Source: Calidifontibacillus oryziterrae (lineage in GTDB: Bacteria; Bacillota; Bacilli; Bacillales; Bacillaceae_J). Taken from it: a DNA stretch of 64,000 bases. Each line of letters opens with the position of its first letter. Positions within the stretch are counted from its first letter, which is position 1. The stretch covers positions 124,001-188,000 of the forward strand of contig NZ_ANOK01000004.1 of the NCBI RefSeq assembly GCF_000331575.1, given 5' to 3'. The notes beneath the pieces were generated by a model, which was given only the letters and a program-made list of their open reading frames with translations, did not search any database and was not told the DNA's origin. The position numbers and the translations under genes were made by a program. Below, in pieces: positions 56,606 through 64,000 of this stretch.

Positions 56606-56803
56606 TTAACTTGTCCTAGCTTTTTTGTTTTTAGTCCTGTTTTTGGTCCATTTGCTAAAAAAAGGAATGTTTTTACTATTCATGACAAACCAAACAAAGA
56701 TAGGACCTAGAAGATTAAAAATAAAAATTCCTACGACAATACTCCATACAAATGGCTGAGTATTTAAAATATTCTCGTAAATCCATGAATGATATAAGTC
56801 CAA
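56606..56803 (-). CDS. Small membrane protein
   Basis: 65 residues with one long or two short membrane helices (about 19-42) and a very basic tail (KWTKNRTKNKKA). TTG start after AAAGGGCGG. Family not recognised. It lies divergent from the ger operon. Confidence 0.6.
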   Translation of the reverse strand: MDLYHSWIYENILNTQPFVWSIVVGIFIFNLLGPIFVWFVMNSKNIPFFSKWTKNRTKNKKARTS

Positions 56804-56880
56804 TGAGAAACCGCCCTTTCACTTTAGATTACTCAAATAGCAAATATTAAGAAAGTTCTTTTCCATTTTATCCAAGCTTT

Positions 56881-56936
56881 ATAATCTCTAATCATAATGA
56901 ATAATCTAATCATAATGAATAATCTAATCATAATGA
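56881..56936. repeat. Triple 18-bp tandem repeat upstream of the ger operon
   Basis: ATAATCTAATCATAATGA at 56901-56918 and 56919-56936, preceded by a 20-base variant (ATAATCTCTAATCATAATGA) at 56881-56900. It ends 60 bp before the first ger start codon, within the expected promoter region. Confidence 0.85.
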
Positions 56937-56996
56937 ATAAAACGATGCTTAATAGGAAAGGAAGATAAGGTAGGAACGAATAGAGGAGTTATACAT

Positions 56997-58682
56997 ATGA
57001 AAAATCAACTAAATGAGAAGCTCCAAAGACAAATTGCCGAAAAAGTAGATGAAAATGTTACTTTAATTAAAGAAATTCTCGAGGATAGTGTAGATCTCGT
57101 AAAAAGGGAATTATTTTTTCATGGACATAACGATATTAAAATAGTCTGCTTTTATACAGATGGGTTAGCTAACACATCTGAAATTGCAACTGTTTCGGAT
57201 ACGCTCCTTTTTAAAACTCCTGAATTAATTGTGAATAGTCACGTTGGCCCAACACAGAAAGATATTGTAAAAAATATTAAAGTCAATTTGTTGACTCACC
57301 CTTCTTCAAAGGCAATAGAAAAGATGAATGATGCTGTTGTTGGTATCTTGAGTGGGGATGCAGTTTTTTTTATAGATGGAAGTAAAGAGGCCTTAATCAT
57401 TTCTTCTAGAGGATGGGATACTCGTTCAGTTGATGAACCAGCCTCAGAGCAGGTTGTAAGGGGACCACGTGATGGATTCACTGAAAGTATACGTACAAAT
57501 ACAGCGCTAGTTCGCCGGAGGATACGCGACCCATTGTTTCGGATCGATACTATGAAAATTGGTACAAAATCAAAAACCGATATAAATATTGCCTATTTAA
57601 AAGGAACTGTAAAAGAGAACCTTGTAAATGAAGTAAAAAAACGGCTTAAGGAAATAAAAATCGATGCTATTTTGGAAAGTGGTTACATTGAGGAATTAAT
57701 TGAAGATTCACCATTATCTCCCTTTCCTACTATACAAAGTACAGAACGACCTGATAAAGTTGCTGGTGCAATTCTAGAAGGAAGAGTGGCTATTTTTGTA
57801 GATAACACTCCTTTTGTATTAATCGTCCCTACATATTTTTGGGAATATCTGCAGGCTAGTGATGATTACTATTCAAGGTTTTATACAGGGACATTTTATC
57901 GGATTATACGCTATCTTGCATTTGTGATTAGTCTGATTCTCCCATCGATGTATGTAATGCTAGTGAGTTTTCATCAGGAAATGATTCCGACTCCATTAGC
58001 CCTAACGATTGCATCTGGGCGAGAAATCATTCCATATCCTGTCTTATTAGAAGCACTAATTATGGAGGTTGCATTTGAATTAATGCGTGAAGCCGGTTTA
58101 CGAATGCCGAAGCCAATTGGGCAGGCAGTAAGTATTGTCGGCTCTTTGATTATTGGTCAAGCAGCTGTTCAAGCAGGACTGGTTTCACCATTTATGGTAA
58201 TTATCGTTGCTTTAACAGGAATTGCTTCATTTGCAATTCCGAGTAATTCTGCATCCTTTTCTGTTCGTTTAATTCGCTTTCCACTATTACTAGCTTCAGG
58301 AACACTTGGATTATTAGGATTTGCAGCTGCGTTTTCTATTCTAGCTATTCATGCTTTATCGATTCGTTCATTTGGTGAGCCATATTTAGCACCAGCTACA
58401 CCGTTTAAGCCATCAGATCAGAAGGATTCAATGATTCGATTACCTTGGTGGAAAATGATTAGTCAACCACAACTAGCGGAAGGGCAGGAAGATCGGATTA
58501 GCGAACATAACCAAATACCTCAACCTCCAGATGATAAACAAAGTAAAATTTACAGACAATCAGAAAACAATTTAGATGGTCAATCGAATGAATTTGAAAA
58601 TGAAACTAAAGAAAAAGGGAAAAACCATAAACATACATTTGTTAAACCAAAAAAACTGAAAGGAGGAAAGGAACGAGAATGA
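56997..58682 (+). CDS. Spore germinant receptor subunit A (GerA/GerKA family)
   Basis: 561 residues. N-terminal soluble domain (about 1-290), five or so membrane helices (about 300-470, including IPTPLALTIASGREIIPYP and ALTGIASFAIPSN) and a long basic C-terminal tail. A subunit of the inner-spore-membrane receptor that senses nutrients. Gene order A-C-B. The stop overlaps the next start by four bases. The nutrient specificity cannot be read from sequence. Confidence 0.95.
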   Translation: MKNQLNEKLQRQIAEKVDENVTLIKEILEDSVDLVKRELFFHGHNDIKIVCFYTDGLANTSEIATVSDTLLFKTPELIVNSHVGPTQKDIVKNIKVNLLTHPSSKAIEKMNDAVVGILSGDAVFFIDGSKEALIISSRGWDTRSVDEPASEQVVRGPRDGFTESIRTNTALVRRRIRDPLFRIDTMKIGTKSKTDINIAYLKGTVKENLVNEVKKRLKEIKIDAILESGYIEELIEDSPLSPFPTIQSTERPDKVAGAILEGRVAIFVDNTPFVLIVPTYFWEYLQASDDYYSRFYTGTFYRIIRYLAFVISLILPSMYVMLVSFHQEMIPTPLALTIASGREIIPYPVLLEALIMEVAFELMREAGLRMPKPIGQAVSIVGSLIIGQAAVQAGLVSPFMVIIVALTGIASFAIPSNSASFSVRLIRFPLLLASGTLGLLGFAAAFSILAIHALSIRSFGEPYLAPATPFKPSDQKDSMIRLPWWKMISQPQLAEGQEDRISEHNQIPQPPDDKQSKIYRQSENNLDGQSNEFENETKEKGKNHKHTFVKPKKLKGGKERE

Positions 58683-59878
58683 AGTATCGTCTGTCGCTAA
58701 CCTTAGTAATTCTTATTTTATTCCTTTCAGGTTGTGCTGGGAAAAGAGAGATTAACGATTTAGCATTAGTTATGGCAGTTGGTATTGATAAAGTTGAGGA
58801 CAAAAATGAATTTGAAGTTACTGTAGAGGTTGCTAGACCTGCAGATTCGAGGGGACAAACGGGAGCACCCGCCGGGAATACTGGTGATCCTATCTGGTCA
58901 GCTTCGGCAACAGGTAAAACTTTATTTGAAGCGATTAGAAACTTGGCAAATTTTTCAACAAGAAGAGTATTTTGGGCTCATAATTTTATTGTAGTTGTAA
59001 ATGAAGATATTGCGCGAGAGGGGCTTGCTGATATTATTGATTTTTTTACAAGGAATCCAGAATTACGTATGAGAACATGGATAGCGATCACCCCTGATAA
59101 AGCGAAGGATGTCGTATCAACGATGACAGGTTTAGAAGTTATTCCAGGTGAAGCGTTGGATAAGCTATATCGTTATACGAAAATTTCTTCAACATCGCCT
59201 AGAACAGAGCTACTAGATTTAAAGGCTGCATATTTAAGTGAAACCACTCAGCCGGTGTTATCAAGACTAAAACTAATTGAACGAGGAGTATCGAATAAAA
59301 AACAAGGTCAAGCAGGCGCGATTAAGCAAGTTGCCTTAGAGGGAGCGGGAATTTTTAAGGATGACAAGCTTATTGGTATTTTAGCCCCTGATGAAACGAG
59401 AGCAATGCTACCATTTATTGAGGAAGTGGATTCAGGTGTTATTGTGCTTCCATGTGAAAATGAGCCGGATCGGTTTATTACAGCAGAATTGAGAAACCAA
59501 AGCTTAAAAGTGACACCAGAATATAAAGAAAATAAACCTTCCTTTAAAGTGAATTATACTATCGCGAGAGTAGTTATTGTTGAAGCGGGCTGTCCGTTTT
59601 CAATAAAAAATAAACAACAAGTTCGCCAGCTTGAAGAAAAATTAGAAGATAAAGTAAAGACTGATATTGAAAAAATGTTAACAAAAGCACAAAAAGAATA
59701 TCAAGCAGATTTTCTTGAGTTAGGTCAAAGGTTTAATAACCGATTTCCGGCTGAGTGGAAGGGAATAAAAAAAGATTGGGATTCAACATTTGCAAATGTA
59801 AGCATTGATGTAAATGTTAACGCGGAAATTAAAAGCGGTGTACTATTATTTAAACCTACTCGTTCAGGGAAAAATTGA
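58679..59878 (+). CDS. Spore germinant receptor lipoprotein subunit C (Ger(x)C)
   Basis: 399 residues. Lipobox FLSGC (Cys19), then KREINDLALVMAVGID, the standard GerC opening, and three mixed domains; long charged helix near 330-365. Anchored to the outer face of the inner spore membrane. Start overlaps the A gene (ATGA). Confidence 0.95.
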   Translation: MKYRLSLTLVILILFLSGCAGKREINDLALVMAVGIDKVEDKNEFEVTVEVARPADSRGQTGAPAGNTGDPIWSASATGKTLFEAIRNLANFSTRRVFWAHNFIVVVNEDIAREGLADIIDFFTRNPELRMRTWIAITPDKAKDVVSTMTGLEVIPGEALDKLYRYTKISSTSPRTELLDLKAAYLSETTQPVLSRLKLIERGVSNKKQGQAGAIKQVALEGAGIFKDDKLIGILAPDETRAMLPFIEEVDSGVIVLPCENEPDRFITAELRNQSLKVTPEYKENKPSFKVNYTIARVVIVEAGCPFSIKNKQQVRQLEEKLEDKVKTDIEKMLTKAQKEYQADFLELGQRFNNRFPAEWKGIKKDWDSTFANVSIDVNVNAEIKSGVLLFKPTRSGKN

Positions 59879-59887
59879 GGGATCGAT

Positions 59888-60994
59888 ATGAGAGTGCAAA
59901 TAACAAATGGAATGTTTATGGCATTAATCATAAATATGGTTTATGCAAAGGCAATTGGGGTAACACAAGGTTCGATGGCTCGTGAGGTTGGAAGAGATAT
60001 TTGGCTGTCAACGATATTCGCTAGTGTGATTGCTGCACTACTTATGCTCATTATCGTGTCCACCATTTGGAGAATGCCTGAGGGAGATATATTTAAACAT
60101 GGCGGTAGGTTAGTTGGGCCATGGTTTGAAAAGCTCCTTGGGGTGTTATTTTTTATATTTTTCTTCGGGGCTTTTACAGTATCAATGGTAACCTTTGTTT
60201 ATCATATCAAGGATTATTTTTTGCCAGAAATACCAATTTGGGGAATTGTTTTAACGGCAACTATTGTTAGTGTCTATGCGATTCATTTTGGAATTGAAGT
60301 CGTCTCACGAATGGCTTTGATTGGTGTTTTTTCTATCCTATGCTTAAATATTTTAGTACTACTCGGGTCATTAGAGAAATTTGATATTCGTGAGTTGTTA
60401 CCTGTTTTTGAATCAGGTGTAGGGAATACAATGTGGGCAGGACGACATTATTTAGCTGATTGGACTACTGTTATTATGATGAGTGCAATCATTTTGCCAA
60501 TTGTTAAAAACCCACCTACATGGAAACGTTCAGGCTTATCGGGTGTTCTTTATGGCGCAGGATTTGTTGCCATGTGGCCCATTATAGAAGTTGGTGTTAT
60601 GTCCGCAAATGTTACAGCTCAATATGCCATTTCTTGTATGCAAATGGCAAGAAGTGCACAAATTGGCTTATATGTTCACCGCTATGAGTTAATTATGGTC
60701 ATCTTTTTTGCACTATCAATTTTGACACAGCTAATGATGAGTTTATATTGTGCGTGTGTATCACTACAGAGAACAATGAGTTTTAAGGATTATCGGGGAT
60801 TTATAATTCCGTCGGCTGTATTATTAGGACTAGGAAGCTTTTGGATTGTAAATGATTCAGGCCGAGCAATGGAATTTACTGAAATGGAATGGATTGGCAT
60901 CGGACTTTCATTAGGAATATGCATCCCTTTGTTTGTATGGTTAATCGGATTTGTGTTAAAAAATAAATTAAAAAATAATGATAAATTTCAATGA
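59888..60994 (+). CDS. Spore germinant receptor subunit B (endospore germination permease)
   Basis: 368 residues, ten membrane helices, APC-like fold. Family landmarks near the start (GSMAREVGRDIWLS) and WIVNDSGRAMEF near the end. It likely binds the germinant. Nine bp after the C gene; last gene of the operon. Confidence 0.95.
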   Translation: MRVQITNGMFMALIINMVYAKAIGVTQGSMAREVGRDIWLSTIFASVIAALLMLIIVSTIWRMPEGDIFKHGGRLVGPWFEKLLGVLFFIFFFGAFTVSMVTFVYHIKDYFLPEIPIWGIVLTATIVSVYAIHFGIEVVSRMALIGVFSILCLNILVLLGSLEKFDIRELLPVFESGVGNTMWAGRHYLADWTTVIMMSAIILPIVKNPPTWKRSGLSGVLYGAGFVAMWPIIEVGVMSANVTAQYAISCMQMARSAQIGLYVHRYELIMVIFFALSILTQLMMSLYCACVSLQRTMSFKDYRGFIIPSAVLLGLGSFWIVNDSGRAMEFTEMEWIGIGLSLGICIPLFVWLIGFVLKNKLKNNDKFQ

Positions 60995-61028
60995 TGAAGT
61001 ACTTTATGAAAGATAAGATGCATCAAAA

Positions 61029-61058
61029 AAATATTGCCTAAAATCTCCCTCATTAAAT
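61029..61058 (+). promoter_or_regulatory. Weak candidate sigma-E promoter for spoVR
   Basis: AAATATT (61029-61035), 15-bp spacer, CATTAAAT (61051-61058) resembles the mother-cell sigma-E consensus (about KMATATT / CATACAAT). spoVR is a sigma-E gene in B. subtilis. Pattern match only. Confidence 0.35.
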
Positions 61059-61125
61059 AATTGAAACACTCATAGATTGACATAAAGGGATATTCAAACG
61101 TGATTCCGTTAAAGGGGAGATGAAA

Positions 61126-61932
61126 GTGGCAAAAAGTCATCAATCGTTAGAATATGCAATCAGTGAAATTACGGAAATTGCGAAGGGGTTTGGATTAGAT
61201 TTTTATCCAATGCGCTATGAAATTTGTCCGGCAGAAATAATTTATACATTTGGGTCTTATGGGATGCCAACAAGATTCTCGCATTGGAGCTTTGGAAAAC
61301 AGTTTCACAAAATGAAGCTTCAGTATGATTTAGGGTTGAGCAAAATTTACGAGTTAGTTATTAATTCCGATCCTTGTTACGCCTTCTTACTTAATACAAA
61401 TAGTTTAATTCAAAATAAATTAATTGTTGCTCATGTATTAGCTCATTGTGATTTTTTCAAAAATAATATTCGTTTTAGTAATACAAAACGCGATATGGTA
61501 GAAAGTATGGCAGCGACAGCTGAAAGAATTGCCCACTATGAACATGAATATGGAAAGTTAGAGGTTGAGAAATTTTTAGATGCTATTTTAGCGATACAAG
61601 AGCATATTGATCCTTCGCTTGTAAGACCTAAGCTCTCTTGGAGTGATTCTTTCGATGATGAACAGGATGAACACGATCAGCTACCTAGAACACCGTATGA
61701 TGATCTTTGGCGTCTAGATGATCGAAGGAAATTGTCTAAGGAACGAAAAAAGAAGAAAAAACCGTTTCCACCCCAGCCCGAGAAAGATCTTCTTCTTTTT
61801 ATTGAACAATATAGTCGGGAGCTAGAGGAATGGCAACGAGATATTTTAACAATGATGCGTGAGGAAATGTTGTATTTTTGGCCACAATTAGAAACAAAAA
61901 TCATGAACGAAGGCTGGGCTTCGTACTCCTAA
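61126..61932 (+). CDS. spoVR: SpoVR family protein, N-terminal part, interrupted gene
   Basis: 268 residues from the GTG at 61126 (six bases after AAAGGGGAG; an ATG at 61120 abuts the binding site). SpoVR proteins are about 465-470 residues and serve spore cortex formation. The family start is clear ([28 protein letters not shown]), as is [14 protein letters not shown]. The frame ends EGWASYS-stop, whereas the family continues EGWASYWH (E. coli YcgB EGWATFWH). About 200 C-terminal residues are missing, and foreign-looking DNA follows with no frame encoding them nearby. This is a clean junction rather than a frameshift. It could be rebuilt if the element is excised. Confidence 0.9.
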   Translation: MAKSHQSLEYAISEITEIAKGFGLDFYPMRYEICPAEIIYTFGSYGMPTRFSHWSFGKQFHKMKLQYDLGLSKIYELVINSDPCYAFLLNTNSLIQNKLIVAHVLAHCDFFKNNIRFSNTKRDMVESMAATAERIAHYEHEYGKLEVEKFLDAILAIQEHIDPSLVRPKLSWSDSFDDEQDEHDQLPRTPYDDLWRLDDRRKLSKERKKKKKPFPPQPEKDLLLFIEQYSRELEEWQRDILTMMREEMLYFWPQLETKIMNEGWASYS

Positions 61933-61941
61933 GGCGCTTAG
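61929..61941. other. Putative left attachment junction within spoVR
   Basis: The normal spoVR sequence appears to end within TCGTAC (61921-61926). The junction is followed by a perfect inverted repeat CTAAG-GCG-CTTAG (61929-61941) that includes the new stop codon. This is the point where gene homology ends, as expected for attL of a serine-recombinase element. The exact 2-bp crossover cannot be set without the right end. Confidence 0.55.
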
Positions 61942-61957
61942 ACCATGGAGGCTAATA

Positions 61958-62161
61958 ATGAAATTAATATATTTTCTATGTATAATATTATTAATAATGT
62001 CAATTCTAGAAATGTTCCGAATTTTATTTAATTTAATATTATCATTTTTTTCATTATCTTCTGTATCTAATAATAATGTGAAAACAAATCTTTATTTTAG
62101 TCTGATAGGGATATCTTTTTCAGTTTTAAGTTTTCTCATCATATATTATTTTGATTTATAA
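61958..62161 (+). CDS. Small two-helix membrane protein of the element
   Basis: 67 residues, almost wholly hydrophobic: helix about 3-32, polar middle (SNNNVKTN), helix about 46-66. ATG follows TGGAGG seven bases upstream, so translation is likely. Only 25 bp separate it from the spoVR stop, so it may be read from the spoVR promoter. Family unknown; it does not look like a recombination directionality factor, which is usually soluble. Confidence 0.6.
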   Translation: MKLIYFLCIILLIMSILEMFRILFNLILSFFSLSSVSNNNVKTNLYFSLIGISFSVLSFLIIYYFDL

Positions 62162-63275
62162 TTGCTCTTAATTTTGAATTGGACCAAACGAGCAATCTAA
62201 GTTGTGTACCTCCAAAGTAAACACATTTCTTTATATAAGAACAATAAGTTAGATCATTTTTTTCATTACTTAAGAAATCATTATCTAAAAGTGTGATCAA
62301 TTCAATATAAATATTTTCAGCTTGTTTGTGTGCATTTGAAATTTTTCTCTCAATAATTTCGAGTGAGATAATTGCACCAATTGTATAAGGTAATGTTATA
62401 ACACCAATTGCCCATTTAAACCATTCAATTTCAATTGGAAATCCTATGGTAATAGTTCCTTGAGAGTCAAAAAGTAATATAGGCAGAAACAAAGAAATTA
62501 TACCAAATAAGTTTTTTATATGACTAAATGCTCTTTTAGTATCATCTAGTTTATAAATTGGTCGAATAACTACAATAAATAATTGAAATAATACTGATGA
62601 TAGTAAGATTGTTGTAATAAGTAAATAATCATTTTTAATAAAAAGCGATTCAGATTTCAGAAACTGGTATAAACTATCTATTAATCCCAATATAAAAGTT
62701 GCGCTCAAGAGACCAACGAAAATACTTAATATAATAGAAAGACTAGTTAATTTAGAAGAACTATAATTAATTACAAGGTAAGATACAAAAAGGGTGGAAC
62801 AAAGAATTAGTAGTAAACTATACACTAACTGTAAGAGCGAAATAAATAATAAAGATTGACTCATCAGAGTAGCTGTGCATAGTATTACAACTAATAGATT
62901 AAACGAAATAATAAAAATATGTCTTGAAGTAGTCTTGAAAAATATAGCTCTTTGCTTCAAATCCTCTTCATTATCTTTTACTTTAAAATAATATAGACTT
63001 TGAATTTTCATCCATTGTTGCTGATTTTTTATTAAGATAATAATACCAATTGTTAGTAGGGCAAATACTAGACATAATAAAAAACCTTTAAGAACTGTAT
63101 TATTGTCGATGATAATAAATGATGACATAAACAATGTAACTAGGCTTATATTCTGATACAAATCAATATCATTTTCAAGAATTAGGCGATAATACATGCT
63201 TTTTGTGTTAGCTATGATCGAATTAATCATAGTATGTAAAAGTGATATTAGTATTTCTAAAAATAGATTCTTCAT
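62139..63275 (-). CDS. Polytopic membrane protein of unknown function
   Basis: 378 residues from ATG 63275, which follows TTGAGGAT; the TTG at 63290 overlaps that site. About nine membrane helices (for example near 35-50, 60-75, 100-150, 165-190, 205-225 and 245-285) and a polar C-terminal part after about 300. No family recognised. Very AT-rich codon use compared with the chromosomal genes. The 3' end overlaps the small membrane protein gene by 23 bp, tail to tail. It may be a cargo or defence-type protein; no evidence for either. Confidence 0.75.
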   Translation of the reverse strand: MKNLFLEILISLLHTMINSIIANTKSMYYRLILENDIDLYQNISLVTLFMSSFIIIDNNTVLKGFLLCLVFALLTIGIIILIKNQQQWMKIQSLYYFKVKDNEEDLKQRAIFFKTTSRHIFIISFNLLVVILCTATLMSQSLLFISLLQLVYSLLLILCSTLFVSYLVINYSSSKLTSLSIILSIFVGLLSATFILGLIDSLYQFLKSESLFIKNDYLLITTILLSSVLFQLFIVVIRPIYKLDDTKRAFSHIKNLFGIISLFLPILLFDSQGTITIGFPIEIEWFKWAIGVITLPYTIGAIISLEIIERKISNAHKQAENIYIELITLLDNDFLSNEKNDLTYCSYIKKCVYFGGTQLRLLVWSNSKLRAIINQNNI

Positions 63276-63395
63276 AGTAAATATCCTCAAAAATTTTTAT
63301 ATTAGTTCTAGTGTAATGTAAACAATTGTAATTTTAAATACTTTAAGTATAAAAAAAGAGGAAATAACAGTATTCCCACTTTTTGTTTTCTATAA

Positions 63396-64000
63396 TTAAC
63401 CAAGATTTAAAATAATCTCTATTTCTTTGTGCTCCTTAATTATTATTTTTTCAACAAGTGTAGAAATTAAAGCTTTAGCATTTTCAATAGGCAATGTACT
63501 AATAGCATCCACTACATTTTTTATTTTCCCCTCAAGACTTTTTTGTATTTTTTCTAAATCAATTTCTTGATGCTTTTCTTCACTTTTTAGTGCTTCAATA
63601 ATCTGATCCATTCGCTGCTTTTCTTCAGTTAAATCATTTAACTCAATAAGCCCAGCTGTATAAGCTTCTACTTTTCTGTTATACCTTGCTTTGGCTGATC
63701 TAATTTTTTGTTCGATGTTTAGGTCCCGGTTATGTGTTGTTTGTTTAGAAAGTTTTAATAATATATCTGAGCTAAAGTTTTTTGTTAATTGGAGTAATCC
63801 CTGTTTAAACCAAGACTCAACTTCATCGGCTTTATATTGTTTACTTGTGCAGGTACCTTTATTTTTATTATTGGAACAACGATATACCCGATATCTGTTG
63901 TTTTTCGACCCCGACCAAGAAATGCTCATTCCTCCACCACAGTTACCGCATTTCAATAGGCCTCCGAGTAGGTGAGGGCTTGACTGTGCTCGTGATGGTA
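63396..64000 (-). CDS. Large serine recombinase, C-terminal part (5' end outside window)
   Basis: The frame is open from the window edge (reading about SRAQSSPHLLGGLLKCGNCGG) to the stop at 63396, so the TTG at 63956 is internal. It has a zinc-ribbon with two CxxC-like pairs (KCGNCGGGM and RCSNNKNKGTC), then a long coiled coil (about 120 residues) and a short terminal domain, all typical of the DNA-binding end of large serine integrases. The catalytic Ser domain is outside the window. This enzyme should catalyse integration at the nearby spoVR junction and excision with a directionality factor. Confidence 0.9.
   Translation of the reverse strand, partial: PSRAQSSPHLLGGLLKCGNCGGGMSISWSGSKNNRYRVYRCSNNKNKGTCTSKQYKADEVESWFKQGLLQLTKNFSSDILLKLSKQTTHNRDLNIEQKIRSAKARYNRKVEAYTAGLIELNDLTEEKQRMDQIIEALKSEEKHQEIDLEKIQKSLEGKIKNVVDAISTLPIENAKALISTLVEKIIIKEHKEIEIILNLG

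Larger units (their letters stand above)
61929..64000. mobile_element. Left end of an integrative element in spoVR (continues past window)
   Basis: From the spoVR junction to the window end the DNA is markedly AT-rich and carries a small membrane protein, a polytopic membrane protein and a large serine recombinase, with no ordinary chromosomal genes. Recombinase genes usually lie close to one attachment site, and here the gene end is about 1.5 kb from the junction. Type (phage, ICE or skin-like) cannot be decided from this part. Confidence 0.75.

Noticed and set aside
61126-61932. spoVR truncation as a sequencing frameshift
   Set aside because: No frame after 61932 encodes the missing SpoVR C-terminus; the following DNA differs in composition and encodes other proteins.

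Overview
The window comes from an AT-rich, endospore-forming member of the Bacillaceae (Bacillota). Evidence: strong AGGAGG-type ribosome binding sites, many GTG/TTG starts, a gerA-type germinant receptor operon, spoVR, a putBCP-putR cluster like that of Bacillus subtilis, a TPP riboswitch before thiT, and CRP/FNR-like sites of the TGTGA-N6-TCACA type. It can respire anaerobically: a complete nitrous oxide reductase operon fills about 7.2-15.2 kb. No rRNA, tRNA, CRISPR array or insertion-sequence transposase was seen.

Layout. 0-4.5 kb: the end of a CDP-alcohol phosphatidyltransferase gene, a cupin, a DUF2249 protein, a CRP/FNR-family regulator, a cytosolic reductive-dehalogenase-like Fe-S protein, and several tandem repeat arrays, including a striking 24-bp array at 2823-3133. 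4.5-6.8 kb: a cytosolic two-component system transcribed away from the nos operon. 7.2-15.2 kb: cytochrome c (nosC-like), clade II nosZ, a small membrane protein in the nosB position, nosD, nosL, nosY, nosF, a SurA-like lipoprotein and a SCO copper chaperone. 15.4-21.3 kb: an unknown protein, arsB, speD and a molybdopterin oxidoreductase. 21.6-25.7 kb: a c-di-GMP phosphodiesterase and diguanylate cyclase pair. 26-33 kb: a DMT transporter, then proline use (putB, putC, putP, putR). 33-38.6 kb: an actP/DUF485 acetate-type symporter next to a NarL-type two-component system and a degenerate kinase. 38.8-46.5 kb: MFS and GntP transporters, a second EAL protein, a GAF-PP2C phosphatase and a NapH/NosR-like membrane ferredoxin. 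46.8-56.8 kb: GH31 glucosidase, thiT, a rhodanese lipoprotein, a secreted DUF1002-like protein, an orphan response regulator, a DMT transporter, pgcA and small conserved proteins. 57-61 kb: the ger operon.

The most unusual feature is at the right end. The spoVR reading frame stops after 270 codons, exactly inside the conserved family motif EGWASYWH. It is followed at once by very AT-rich DNA with a small membrane protein, a polytopic membrane protein and the C-terminal part of a large serine recombinase that runs off the window. This looks like the left end of an integrative element inserted into a sporulation gene, by analogy with skin in sigK and SPbeta in spsM. It may be excised during sporulation to rebuild spoVR; the right end lies outside the window.

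How the genes work together. NosC and NosZ form the terminal N2O-reducing branch. NosDFY, NosL and SCO mature the copper centres. The CRP/FNR regulator, the divergent two-component system and the palindromes upstream of nosC are candidate control elements. The NapH/NosR-like protein at 45.5 kb has an FNR-like site and may feed electrons to Nos. Four GC-rich dispersed repeats and one long hairpin repeat mark intergenic spaces.
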